From NCBI RefSeq assembly GCF_900109045.1, contig NZ_FNYL01000009.1, positions 309,374 through 373,373 of the forward strand: 64,000 nt of DNA. The letters are read 5' to 3'. A model generated the notes under the pieces. That model was not told the DNA's origin. It ran no database searches and saw only the letters and a list, made by a program, of their open reading frames with translations. The stretch comes from Dyadobacter sp. SG02 (lineage in GTDB: Bacteria; Bacteroidota; Bacteroidia; Cytophagales; Spirosomataceae). Positions within the stretch are counted from its first letter, which is position 1. The number at the start of each line of letters is the position of its first letter. The position numbers and the translations under genes are program-made. Shown here piece by piece: positions 36,328 to 45,515 of this stretch.

Positions 36328-38217
36328 ATGAAAAAAGCACTGCTAATACTGATTACCCTGCCGCTATTCATTTCGGGCCGCCTTTTCGCGCAGCCTGTTT
36401 CGGACAACAATCAGGTCCTCAAAACGCTTAAACAAGACCATCCGCGGCTACTGCTTTTGAAAGGAGAAGAGCGTGCCCTTTTGGCCCAAATCAAAAAATA
36501 CCCGCAATGGCAAACCCTGCACAAACTGATCATCGACGAATGCGACCAGCTATTGGATTCGGCCCCGGTGGAGCGTGTCAAAATCGGCAAACGCCTGCTG
36601 GATAAATCCCGGGAGTGCCTTCGGCGCGTTTTCATGCTTTCCTATGCCTACCGCACGACCGGCGATGCAAAATACCTGGCCCGGGCCGAAAAGGAGCTGC
36701 TCGCCGTCGCCGCATTCGAGGACTGGAACCCTACCCATTTTCTGGACGTGGCCGAAATGACGATGGCGGTGGCCATTGGCTACGACTGGCTGTTCGATAA
36801 ATTGAGCGACCCAACGCGCACCCGCCTGCGGGAAGCGATACTGACAAAGGGCATTCAGCCTTCGATGGACAAGAACTACAACTGGTTCGTGTCGGCGGAG
36901 CATAACTGGAACCAGGTTTGTAATGCGGGCATCACATTCGGCGCACTGGCGATCGCCGAACACGAACCAGCCATCGCCGGGCAGATCGTCCAACGGGCGG
37001 TGGAAAGCGTACCAAAGGCCATGCTCCCCTCCTACAAACCCGACGGTGCGTACCCCGAAGGTTTCAGCTATTGGGGATATGGGACAAGTTTTAATGTGTT
37101 ATTGATCGACGCATTGCAAAAAGCGCTGGGCACAGATTTCGGACTTTCCGGTTCCGACGGCTTTTTGAAAACCGGCTCGTTCATGCAACACCTGGTTGGC
37201 CCGACGGGCCTCGCCCACAACTGGGGCGACAGCGGCCTGAAAGAAGGCCTTACCCCTGCCCTTTTCTGGTTCGCGCAAAAGACCGGGGACCCCACGTTGC
37301 TCTGGGGGCAAAAAGCATTACTGTCGGCATCCGGCAAAATAGAAGTCAAAAACCGTATTCTACCGGCGCTCCTGATCTGGGGAATGCAAACGGAACTTTC
37401 CGCCGTACACGCGCCCGCAAGAAGATTCTGGGCCGGACAGGGGCCATCGCCCGTTGCGTTGATGCGAAGCTCCTGGGAAAAACCCGACGCGGTGTTTCTG
37501 GGCGTTAAGGCAGGCTCACCGGCAGTCAACCACGCGCATATGGACGTGGGGTCGTTTGTGATGGACGCACTCGGCGAGCGCTGGGCTATGGACTTTGGCA
37601 TGCAGGATTACAACTCACTGGAATCCAAAGGCGTGGATTTATGGAACCGGTCGCAGGACTCCCAGCGGTGGCAGGTCTTCCGGCTGAACAACCTGGCGCA
37701 TAACGTGCTCACATTCGATGGGCAGTTGATCAATGCAAAAGGTTTTGCAACGATCGACGGAGCTACCGAAGAAGGCCGAAACAGAATGGCGACGACCAAT
37801 CTGTCGGAAATGTATGCGGGGCAAGCGAAGGCTGTGAAGCGCGGGTTGGGGATCATCGACGAGCGGTACGTGGTAGTACGCGACGAGGTCGAAGCCGGCC
37901 AGAAAGAAACCGTCATGCGCTGGAATATGCTCACAGCCGCCCAGGTACGGATTGTTGACGGAAAAACCGTGGAGCTTTCGCAAAATGGGAAAAAAATGCT
38001 TTTGATTTTCCATACGCAAACTCCGATCAGCATTAAGACCTGGCCTACGACACCCGAACATGATTACGATGCACCCAATCCCGGAACAACATTCGTGGGT
38101 TTCGAAGCAAAGCTGCCCGCAGGCAGCCGCCATACTTTCACCACGTACTTATCCGAATCAGGCGATGTAGCTCCCGTAAAACCATTGGCAGACTGGCCGG
38201 TGAAGCCGTTGAAATAA
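36328..38217 (+). CDS. Heparinase II/III-like polysaccharide lyase
   Basis: This 629-residue protein has a signal peptide ending RLFAQ. The N-terminal (alpha/alpha) toroid contains SAEHNWNQVCNAGITF (His192, Asn193), and PEGFSYWGYGTSFN with Tyr242 or Tyr248, the positions where this superfamily keeps its catalytic residues. The heparinase II/III C-terminal beta domain opens with AGSPAVNHAHMDVGSFVMDA (His402 and His404, metal/substrate site) and contains GFATIDGATEEGRNRM. The protein cleaves acidic polysaccharides by beta-elimination. Alginate, heparinoid or glucuronan specificity cannot be told. It lies 72 bp after susD, past a terminator, and converges with the FG-GAP gene 23 bp away. Confidence 0.88.
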   Translation: MKKALLILITLPLFISGRLFAQPVSDNNQVLKTLKQDHPRLLLLKGEERALLAQIKKYPQWQTLHKLIIDECDQLLDSAPVERVKIGKRLLDKSRECLRRVFMLSYAYRTTGDAKYLARAEKELLAVAAFEDWNPTHFLDVAEMTMAVAIGYDWLFDKLSDPTRTRLREAILTKGIQPSMDKNYNWFVSAEHNWNQVCNAGITFGALAIAEHEPAIAGQIVQRAVESVPKAMLPSYKPDGAYPEGFSYWGYGTSFNVLLIDALQKALGTDFGLSGSDGFLKTGSFMQHLVGPTGLAHNWGDSGLKEGLTPALFWFAQKTGDPTLLWGQKALLSASGKIEVKNRILPALLIWGMQTELSAVHAPARRFWAGQGPSPVALMRSSWEKPDAVFLGVKAGSPAVNHAHMDVGSFVMDALGERWAMDFGMQDYNSLESKGVDLWNRSQDSQRWQVFRLNNLAHNVLTFDGQLINAKGFATIDGATEEGRNRMATTNLSEMYAGQAKAVKRGLGIIDERYVVVRDEVEAGQKETVMRWNMLTAAQVRIVDGKTVELSQNGKKMLLIFHTQTPISIKTWPTTPEHDYDAPNPGTTFVGFEAKLPAGSRHTFTTYLSESGDVAPVKPLADWPVKPLK

Positions 38218-38240
38218 AATAGGTGCGGACTGGTCAGAAG

Positions 38241-41200
38241 TCACCTTGTCGGCAAATACACTTCAAGCCTGCCTGAATTGGCCGCTCCGATGACCAAGGT
38301 CTTCCCTTTTCCCGTCCGCAGTGCGACCAAAGCGCGGTTATCGCCACGCAATGCGATACCGCTTGCGGCAGGGGGCACGGGCGAGAAGTTGCCTTTGCCG
38401 TCTCCTTTGAGGCATAATCCGTACAAAGCATCGAACCTCCCGATAGCGGCGTCGGGCGTGTAGGCATTGCCTGAAAGAATGAGATCAAAATGGCCATCCG
38501 CATCAAAATCCACAGGCAGTATCCCGCGAACGGGCGCAAACTGGGCCTGCACGGATAAAGGTTTCATCCCGAACTTGCCTTTGCCCAGGTTTTCGATGCA
38601 AGCGGAGGAAAAATAGCTGCTTTGGAGGACCGATGCCCGATGTAGCAGATCGGCCGGGACGACGTCTTCGACGGTCGCTTTGGCATATTCGTCATACAAG
38701 AAGAACCGCTTACCCAGGCGCGGCATCTGGCGGAGAAGTGCGTCGCGCGAAGGCCAGGGATAATTTTTACCCTGAATATACCAGGATAACAGCGACTGGT
38801 GCAGGCCGCTTCCGTCGAGATTGCCGCTGTAAATGGTCAGCGGTTCTTTCGGCGAGGTTTGAAAGGGCGTATTGGTACCCAGGTTTCCCAGAATATAATC
38901 GGTATCGCCGTCGTGATCCAGATCCGCCGCCGCCATGCTGCTCCACCAGCCCGATGTTTCGCCCAATCCAGTCGATGCCGTAACGTTGACCAACCGGTTG
39001 CCATTGTTTTTGAAGAACATCACGGGCATCCATTCGCCTGTCACCAGTAAGTCGGTCAAACCGTCCTGGTCGAAATCCGTCCATAATGCGGAGGTAACCA
39101 TCCCCGCATTTTTCAACCCGGGGCATATCCCGGCCGTCACATTGGTAAATTTGCCCCTGTCGTTGCGCAGAATATAGCTTTCAGGTGCAACGGGGTATTT
39201 TCCCGGCACCAGCCGTCCGCCTACAAAAAGGTCGAGGTCGCCGTCACGGTCGAAATCGGCTGCGGTTACGCAGGATTTGCTTGCGCGCACAGGCGGCAGG
39301 GCTGCGGCGTCCCTCGTGAAGTTTCCCTTGCCATCGTTTTTATAGAGCCGGTCCTGGTAAAGCACCGAACCAGCCTCGAACTCGCTGCCACCGCTGGCGA
39401 CGTAAAGATCCTGATCGCCGTCGTTGTCGGAGTCGAAAAGGATGCTGCCCGCATCTTCGCATTCCTTGTCCAGGGCTAATTCGCGGCGCCGGAAGCGGCC
39501 ATCGGGTTGTTGCAAATAGTATACGCCGGGAAATCCGGCGGCGCCACCGATAAACAGGTCCTCATGCCCGTCGCCGTTCATATCGCCTGTGGCCATCGAC
39601 GGCCCGATGGCCGAATAATTTTGCGGCATCAATACCTGGGTGGCCAGGTCGGAATAGTTGTTTTCGGTATGGGTAAAATCAAGTCCGTGAGCGTGGGCTA
39701 CTTCTTCAAAAAGCGGCTTTCCCGTACGTGCGCGTGCCTGCGGAGGGGCAATCGCATTTTTTTGATTCACAACTATCCGACGATTCGCAGTCACATTCAG
39801 CATTTGTTGCATCCGCCCGTCCGGCCAGCGTATTTCCAGCGTATCCACCTGCCGCACATCGCCCAGACCGAAATGGACCGCATTACCCACGCTCGATTGA
39901 TATCCGCGATACAAGGTATGCTCATAAAACTGCATTTGCCCCCGGTAGCGCAGCGTGATCTTCGCGCCGAGCGCAAGACTGTTCAACGCATCGCCTTTCA
40001 ACGACAGTTGCAGCCAATTGTTCTTGCTCAATGCCTGCGATTCGTTTCGGTACACAAATGCTTTTTCATTTACATTGTTCACCACCAGATCCAGGTCGCC
40101 GTCATTATCCAGGTCCGCGAACGACGCACCGTTGGAATAGGAAGGCTGATCGATGCCCCAGTCCAGCGCGTGCTTGAAAGTCAGGTCGCGGTTGTTGCGG
40201 AAAATGTAGTTCGGCACCTTCACACCTTTGAGATTTTCCATCAGTTTCAGCAATGCCTTGTTAGCATTATCCTTTTCCTCGAACATCGTGGTATGCTGGC
40301 TGTATTTGATAAAATCCTTGTCGGTCATGTCTTTCAAATGGCCGTTGCTGATGAAAAGGTCGCGGTAGCCGTCGTTATCGAAGTCGGCGAAAAGCGGGCT
40401 CCAACTCCAATCGGTCTTATCGATACCGGCCAGTTGCCCGATCTCGCTGAAATGGCCGTCCCCATTGTTCAATTGCAGCGTGTTGCGCATATATTGCGGC
40501 TGGTAACCCATTTGGAGCATGAAATCGAATTTTTCATTAGACATTCCCGCCGCCATAATCTTCTGCCGGTAGTTGTCTTCGGGCAGCATATCGAGCACCA
40601 CAATGTCCTGTAAACCATCATTATTGTAATCCGAAACGTCCACGCCCATCGCGTTGTAGCTCTGGTGTTTCAGGTATTCGCCGATGCGGTTCGTGAAAGT
40701 GCCGTCGTGGTTGTTGATATACAGCAGATCATTACTTAAAAAGTCGTTCGCAACGTAAATATCCGGCCAGCCATCGGCATTCAGGTCGTTGACGGCCACG
40801 CCCAGCCCGTAACCTTCGGTGAGGATGCCGGCTTGGGCGGAGACATTTTTGAAAACCGGATGTCCGTTTGGCCCATTGCCCTCATTTCGGAATAGCTTGT
40901 CGGTATTAGCGGCCTCGCCGTGCATCCTCACCGGCATGAGGTTGTTGACGGCCCTGGGCGAATGATCGTGGGTGAGCAGGTATGCATCCAGGTCGCCGTC
41001 CTTATCGTAATCGAAGAATGCGGCCTGGGTGGTGTAGCCCGTATCTGCGAGCCCATAATCTCCGGCCGATTCGCTGAATGTATTGTTTCCCTGATTGATA
41101 AACAGCAGGTTGGCGCGTTCGGCCGGATCGGGGCTTCCGGCGCGGCTGACGTAAATGTCAAGTAACCCGTCCCCATTCAAATCGACCATAGAAACACCTG

Positions 41201-41534
41201 TACACCAGCCTTTTGTATTAACTCCTGCCTTATCCGTAATGTCCTCAAACTGCATATTCCCTTTGTTGAGATATAATTTCGAAGACACCATATTGCCCGA
41301 GAAGAACACGTCCGTCAGGCCGTCGTTGTTGATATCGCCAAGTCCTGCTCCGCCCCCGTTATAGAAGTACATGTATTTCAAAATGTTGAGGGAATCCGTC
41401 TGCCGGATGTCGTTCGAGAACCCGATGCCCGTATCCTCCGGGGCGAGCAAGCTGAAAAGCGGCCTGGATTCTTCGCGGCGACAGGCTGTTAACAGGAGTA
41501 ATAGCAGAAAACAAGGCAGGCAAAATCCTTTCAT
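38241..41534 (-). CDS. FG-GAP/VCBS repeat lipoprotein with ASPIC/UnbV domain
   Basis: This 1097-residue lipoprotein has signal LPCFLLLLLLTAC (Cys18). It consists of many FG-GAP/VCBS repeats with Ca2+-binding loops of the form DxNxDGxxD (for example LGDINNDGLTDVFFSGN, DFDRDGDLDLFVGG and DFDADGHFDLILSGN), an integrin-like beta-propeller. An ASPIC/UnbV module sits at about 530-595 (LGAKITLRYRGQMQFYEH; IRWPDGRMQQM). Such proteins are common near SusC/SusD genes and are thought to bind glycans or partner proteins at the surface. A LacI-type operator (41556-41570) lies 21 bp before its ATG, which ties it to the mannoside locus on its right. Confidence 0.9.
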   Translation of the reverse strand: MKGFCLPCFLLLLLLTACRREESRPLFSLLAPEDTGIGFSNDIRQTDSLNILKYMYFYNGGGAGLGDINNDGLTDVFFSGNMVSSKLYLNKGNMQFEDITDKAGVNTKGWCTGVSMVDLNGDGLLDIYVSRAGSPDPAERANLLFINQGNNTFSESAGDYGLADTGYTTQAAFFDYDKDGDLDAYLLTHDHSPRAVNNLMPVRMHGEAANTDKLFRNEGNGPNGHPVFKNVSAQAGILTEGYGLGVAVNDLNADGWPDIYVANDFLSNDLLYINNHDGTFTNRIGEYLKHQSYNAMGVDVSDYNNDGLQDIVVLDMLPEDNYRQKIMAAGMSNEKFDFMLQMGYQPQYMRNTLQLNNGDGHFSEIGQLAGIDKTDWSWSPLFADFDNDGYRDLFISNGHLKDMTDKDFIKYSQHTTMFEEKDNANKALLKLMENLKGVKVPNYIFRNNRDLTFKHALDWGIDQPSYSNGASFADLDNDGDLDLVVNNVNEKAFVYRNESQALSKNNWLQLSLKGDALNSLALGAKITLRYRGQMQFYEHTLYRGYQSSVGNAVHFGLGDVRQVDTLEIRWPDGRMQQMLNVTANRRIVVNQKNAIAPPQARARTGKPLFEEVAHAHGLDFTHTENNYSDLATQVLMPQNYSAIGPSMATGDMNGDGHEDLFIGGAAGFPGVYYLQQPDGRFRRRELALDKECEDAGSILFDSDNDGDQDLYVASGGSEFEAGSVLYQDRLYKNDGKGNFTRDAAALPPVRASKSCVTAADFDRDGDLDLFVGGRLVPGKYPVAPESYILRNDRGKFTNVTAGICPGLKNAGMVTSALWTDFDQDGLTDLLVTGEWMPVMFFKNNGNRLVNVTASTGLGETSGWWSSMAAADLDHDGDTDYILGNLGTNTPFQTSPKEPLTIYSGNLDGSGLHQSLLSWYIQGKNYPWPSRDALLRQMPRLGKRFFLYDEYAKATVEDVVPADLLHRASVLQSSYFSSACIENLGKGKFGMKPLSVQAQFAPVRGILPVDFDADGHFDLILSGNAYTPDAAIGRFDALYGLCLKGDGKGNFSPVPPAASGIALRGDNRALVALRTGKGKTLVIGAANSGRLEVYLPTR

Positions 41535-41555
41535 GGCATCGGAAGCGTCATTAAG

Positions 41556-41570
41556 TTAATCGATTTAGCA
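41556..41570. promoter_or_regulatory. Putative LacI operator, copy C
   Basis: TTAATCGATTTAGCA matches operators A and B at 55123 and 55145 in 13 of 15 positions each. The core AATCGATT is palindromic, as expected for a LacI-family dimer. It lies upstream of the FG-GAP lipoprotein gene, in the short gap after the MFS gene. Confidence 0.65.
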
Positions 41571-41616
41571 AAAGTTCACAACAATGATTTTCTACCCCAA
41601 AACACTCATGAAAACA

Positions 41617-42888
41617 TCAGGAAAGCTGGTTTTCCAGTTCTTCGAGCGGAACGCCACGGGTTTCGGGCATCAGGAAAACCACAAACAACCATTGAAGCAC
41701 CATCAATGAAGCGAAACCGGCGAATATCGTCCAGGTTTCAAACCGGCTGATCATTACCGGGCCCATCAGGGTAGTCAGCCCGGCGAAGACGTTCAGCATA
41801 CCCGCGCCCCAGGCCTGCCCGAATGCCCGCACGCGTGTAGGAAAGATTTCGGCCATAAAAACCCATATCACCGCGCCCTGCCCTATCGCATGGGAAAAGA
41901 TGAAGCCCAACATGAAAACCAGGATCACGTACGCAGGCCAGCCCGCGTAGAATGCGACCGCCATCATTCCCAAATTCCAGACATACCCCGCAGAACCGGC
42001 ATACATCAACTGTTTCCTGCCTGCCCTGTCGATAAAATACATGCCGACGCAGGTAGCCGCCAGGTTTACTATACCGATCGAAACCCCGCCGAGCAGCGAT
42101 TGCGAAGTGCCCAAACCGGCCTGTTCCAAAACCTGCGGCCCATAGAAAAGGACGAAGCTGATCCCCGAGAACTGGTTAAAAAACACCATTAAAAAAGTTA
42201 TCAATAATAGATTTTTGTATTTGCTTGAAAATAAACCACTTGCAGCGGTGATCGGGCTCCGGACAATCCCGGAATGCATCCGCCAGCGCGGGCTTTCCGG
42301 AATGCTTGTAGCCAGCAAGGCATAAACCAGGGCAACCACTCCTGTCGCACCCGCCATCAGCCGCCAGCCGCCCGAACCTCCCACCCCGGCGAGCAGGTAA
42401 TTGGAAATATAGGCGATCAGAATACCCGCAACGAGGTTGACCTGAAACAAAATACCCAACCTGCCGCGGTCTTTCGCATGGCTGACTTCCGCAATGTAAG
42501 TCGGGGCGGCGATGGAGCCGATGCCCGAAGCGAGCCCGCCGATAAACCGGAAAGCAGAAAACTGGTACGGCGATTCCGCCAGCGCAGTACCCAGCGAAGC
42601 GGTGATGAACAATATACCCGTAAGCAGTAATGTTTTTTTCCTGCCCAGCCGTTCCGTGGGGTACCCGCCTGCGAGCGCGCCGGCTACCGAGCCCCATAAG
42701 GCGATGGAAACAATGAAGGCGCCATGAAACCAGTCGGACATGCCCCAAAGCTGTCTCACAGGCAGGTTAATACCCGAAATGACGATGGAATCGAAGCCCG
42801 AGAGAAAACCGGTCAGCGATACGGTCAGTGCGTTGCGAAAAACGCGGCTGTCCGTTTGCAATGTCCCGTTTGCGGCGTTTCTTTCCAT
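41617..42888 (-). CDS. Sugar-porter-family MFS transporter
   Basis: This 423-residue inner-membrane protein has about 12 segments. Sugar-porter signatures are GFLSGFDSIVISG (helix 1), TERLGRKKTLLLTGI (loop 2-3), PESPRW (after helix 6), YFIDRAGRKQLMYAG (loop 8-9) and PETRGVPLEELE at the C-terminus. The central loop after PESPRW is shorter than usual, which accounts for the length below the common 450-480. It takes up a monosaccharide by proton symport, probably mannose or a related sugar released by the GH92 and GH38 enzymes. It starts 7 bp after the lacI stop, so the two form an operon. Confidence 0.9.
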   Translation of the reverse strand: MERNAANGTLQTDSRVFRNALTVSLTGFLSGFDSIVISGINLPVRQLWGMSDWFHGAFIVSIALWGSVAGALAGGYPTERLGRKKTLLLTGILFITASLGTALAESPYQFSAFRFIGGLASGIGSIAAPTYIAEVSHAKDRGRLGILFQVNLVAGILIAYISNYLLAGVGGSGGWRLMAGATGVVALVYALLATSIPESPRWRMHSGIVRSPITAASGLFSSKYKNLLLITFLMVFFNQFSGISFVLFYGPQVLEQAGLGTSQSLLGGVSIGIVNLAATCVGMYFIDRAGRKQLMYAGSAGYVWNLGMMAVAFYAGWPAYVILVFMLGFIFSHAIGQGAVIWVFMAEIFPTRVRAFGQAWGAGMLNVFAGLTTLMGPVMISRFETWTIFAGFASLMVLQWLFVVFLMPETRGVPLEELENQLS

Positions 42889-42895
42889 GATTTAA

Positions 42896-43912
42896 TTAGG
42901 ATGAGCCCCTGACGATCAACGTAGTAGGCAGCGTAATCACCTCGCCCGGCTTTGGTTCCAATGCGGGATTCTGCAATTTCGCCATCAAAGTATCGATGGC
43001 CGTCTGCGCAATGGCCTCGATCGGTTGGGCCACGACCGTAATGCCCGGCCGGTGTATGCGGAACAGGTCATGGTCGTCGAACGAAACCATGGCAATATCG
43101 TCGGGAATTTTCAAACCCATCTGATTGATCACTTCCAGTCCGGCAATGCCCAGGTAGTTGGTACCGAACACGACGGCGTCGACCGCTGGATTGTTGCGCA
43201 GGATTTCGCCGATGTCCTGCAAATAATCCTCGTAGCCGCCTTTGAAAGGCATCGCATATACATGCGCAGGCAGTCCGTGGTCGGCAATGGCATTTTTGAA
43301 ACCGATGATACGGTCCTCCTTTTCCGGGTCTTCCAATGCGAGCGCTATCAATGCGATGTTTTTCGCGCCGCGGGCAACCAGGTGCTGCACCGCCTGGTAC
43401 ATCCCTCCCTGGTTATCGACCATCACGGCATCCGTCCCGTCGTTTCCAAAAAAACGGTCGAAAAGCACGACATTCTTGCCTTTTTCGAGCATATCGCGGA
43501 TATCCTGCTCCATACCCTGCGTTGGCGCGATGATGCAGCCGTCGACGCTCAGGGTATTGAACATCGTCAGGAACTCCTTCCCGCGCGTGAGGTCGTTTTC
43601 GGTGCTGCAATACACGATTTTATAGCCATTCTGGTAGACTTTCTCTTCGATCAGCTTGGCAATGCTGGCGTAAAACGGGTTGGAAATGTCCTCCACCATC
43701 AGGCCGATAATGTTCGTCCGCCCCGTACGCAGGCTTTGGGCGAACTGGTTGGGCCGGTACCCGAGCTTGGCGGCTTCCGCCATCACCTTTTCGACCACCG
43801 AATCACTGATCCGCTTTTCCTTCGCTTTGCCATTGAGTATGAATGATACGGTCGTCTTTGAAACGTTGAGCTTCCGGGCGAGGTCGCTCATCGATGGTTT
43901 CGGATCTGCCAT
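42896..43912 (-). CDS. LacI-family transcriptional regulator
   Basis: This 338-residue protein starts with a LacI helix-turn-helix (MSDLARKLNVSKTTVSFILN), followed by a hinge (QSLRTGRT). A periplasmic-binding-protein-like effector domain comes next (NIIGLMVEDISNPFYASIAK; VVLFDRFFGNDGTDAVMVDN; VSFDDHDLFRIHRPGITVV). It is expected to sense a free sugar and repress the SusC operon and the FG-GAP gene through the sites at 55123, 55145 and 41556. This link is inferred from shared sequence and location. A 15-bp perfect inverted repeat lies 15 bp before its start codon. Confidence 0.93.
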   Translation of the reverse strand: MADPKPSMSDLARKLNVSKTTVSFILNGKAKEKRISDSVVEKVMAEAAKLGYRPNQFAQSLRTGRTNIIGLMVEDISNPFYASIAKLIEEKVYQNGYKIVYCSTENDLTRGKEFLTMFNTLSVDGCIIAPTQGMEQDIRDMLEKGKNVVLFDRFFGNDGTDAVMVDNQGGMYQAVQHLVARGAKNIALIALALEDPEKEDRIIGFKNAIADHGLPAHVYAMPFKGGYEDYLQDIGEILRNNPAVDAVVFGTNYLGIAGLEVINQMGLKIPDDIAMVSFDDHDLFRIHRPGITVVAQPIEAIAQTAIDTLMAKLQNPALEPKPGEVITLPTTLIVRGSS

Positions 43913-43927
43913 TAGTTAAGTTTGAGA

Positions 43928-43942
43928 ATGCGCGTCGCGCAT
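43928..43942. promoter_or_regulatory. Perfect inverted repeat before lacI
   Basis: ATGCGCG-T-CGCGCAT is a perfect 7-bp inverted repeat around position 43935, in the lacI leader. It does not resemble the AT-rich operators at 55123 and 55145. It may be a leader hairpin that limits translation or the site of another regulator. Confidence 0.35.
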
Positions 43943-43977
43943 GAAAGTTTGCAGCTGTTCAGCCTTCGAAAATACAT

Positions 43978-44001
43978 AAAAAGCCGATACTACCGCTTTT
44001 T
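43978..44001 (-). terminator. Terminator-like hairpin after the acetylesterase gene
   Basis: Read on the minus strand, AAAAAGC, a 10-base loop and GCTTTTT form a 7-bp stem ending in U residues, 4 bp after the stop of the gene at 44006. The stem is AT-rich and probably weak. It may reduce read-through from the SusC operon into lacI and the MFS gene. Confidence 0.45.
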
Positions 44002-44005
44002 GCCC

Positions 44006-45493
44006 TCATTGCGCCGGAGCGGGTTCAGGCCAATCGTCGCTGCGGAAAGCCCGTGCCGGCAGACCGTCCCTGTTTTGCAGGTTGGTCACCGGGAAATTGG
44101 TAAATGCATACCTGACCGCCACCGGCCGCTTCACTTTCGGGGCCGTCAGCACAATGCGGTTGCCGTCGATCCTGGCGTTGGCGGGATAGAACTTTTTATC
44201 AGTCCCGGCCACGAAAAAGTGCTCCGGTGATTTTCCATTGTTGGTTTCCAAACCATTACGCACGGTTTCCGGCCGAAAATGTACCTGCACTTCTTTGTCG
44301 CCATATTCGGCGTAATCGAATTCCGGGCCCTTGTAGGCAACATCCAACATTCCGTACGTCCGGTTCAACGCGGTTTTGGCGAGGCGTATGCCGATCGGTT
44401 TCTTGTTTTTCGGGTGCAGGTCTTTGGACTCTCCAACGTCCATCGTCACGACCATTTCCGTGTTGTCCAGCCCGCTCACGCGCTCCTGCGCTTCCCTGAA
44501 AAATGCGTAGTCGGCCAGCGTCGAGTCGCCCTTGTCGTACCAGAACGGGGCTACCTGTACGTAATAAAACGGAAGGTTCCCCTGCCCGAACCGCTCGCGC
44601 CAGCTTTGGATCATCGCCTGCGTGAGCCGGGTGTAGCTTTCGCGCTCGCCGCGGTTGGATTCACCCTGGTACCAGATGAAACCTTTGACCGACAGGTTCG
44701 TGAACGGATGGATAACGGCATTGTAAAGCAAAAATGGCCGCGTCACCTTCTCGAAGGTAAACCCGCCGTCGATCTTCTCTTTCGATTTCGGGCCGTCCAG
44801 ATAAGGCTTCAAATACACCCGGTTGAGTAGCGTATCGGCTGCCAGCACCTCACGCGGTACGTACGCCTGGGCCGCTGACGCGCCTATACCCGTGAACACG
44901 AGCCCGATGGGTACATTCAACCTAGCAAACAGTTCGCGCCCGAAATGGTAACCCACCGCGCTGAACGTCCGCGCCGTGGCCGGGGTGCATTCCTGCCAGC
45001 TGCCTTTGATGCTATCCAGCGGTTCGTTGCTGAAATTGAGGCCCGCATTGAAAAGGCGGATCTGCGGGTAAGCCGCCGCAGGTACTTCCTTCGCCGAATC
45101 CAGCGTTTCGTGGAGTTTGAACTGCATATTCGATTGCCCGCTGCAAATCCAGGTTTCGCCGATCAGCAGATTGTCGAGTACCTGCTTTTCGCTACCGCTG
45201 GAAACAGTGATCCGATGTTTGGAAAAATCACCTTTTCGCGCTGTCGGAACAGCGATAATGCCTGAAAACCGGCTTTCGGCGTCCGCAGTTACCTGAATGG
45301 GCGCCTGCATCCAGTCGGCCTGAATGGACAACGCTGTCCCGGCAGGCGCGTGGCCCCATACTTTAAAGGGCTGATTTTGCTGGACTACCATATTGCTTTG
45401 CAAAACCGGGCTCAGCCGGAGGTTCTGCGCACGGGCAGCCGTAGCAAAAACAACGGTCCAGAGCAGGACGATAATGATTTTGGATTTAAGCAT
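44006..45493 (-). CDS. Sialate O-acetylesterase-like (SASA) protein
   Basis: With the ATG at 45493 (MLKSKIIIVLLWTVVFATAA) the protein has 495 residues and a signal peptide ending ARAQ. An upstream in-frame start at 45529 would overlap the GH38 gene. SASA-family blocks are ETWICSGQSNMQF with the Ser nucleophile, FTGIGASAAQAYVP, IWYQGESNRGERESYTRL and VGESKDLHPKNK, the late Asp/His block. Such enzymes remove acetyl groups from sugars, sialic acid being only the first known substrate. It is the last gene of the SusC-SusD-GH92-GH38 series, 22 bp after GH38, and would deacetylate the glycan for the mannosidases. Confidence 0.88.
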   Translation of the reverse strand: MLKSKIIIVLLWTVVFATAARAQNLRLSPVLQSNMVVQQNQPFKVWGHAPAGTALSIQADWMQAPIQVTADAESRFSGIIAVPTARKGDFSKHRITVSSGSEKQVLDNLLIGETWICSGQSNMQFKLHETLDSAKEVPAAAYPQIRLFNAGLNFSNEPLDSIKGSWQECTPATARTFSAVGYHFGRELFARLNVPIGLVFTGIGASAAQAYVPREVLAADTLLNRVYLKPYLDGPKSKEKIDGGFTFEKVTRPFLLYNAVIHPFTNLSVKGFIWYQGESNRGERESYTRLTQAMIQSWRERFGQGNLPFYYVQVAPFWYDKGDSTLADYAFFREAQERVSGLDNTEMVVTMDVGESKDLHPKNKKPIGIRLAKTALNRTYGMLDVAYKGPEFDYAEYGDKEVQVHFRPETVRNGLETNNGKSPEHFFVAGTDKKFYPANARIDGNRIVLTAPKVKRPVAVRYAFTNFPVTNLQNRDGLPARAFRSDDWPEPAPAQ

Positions 45494-45515
45494 AGTCAGG
45501 TTATTATTTTGTAAA

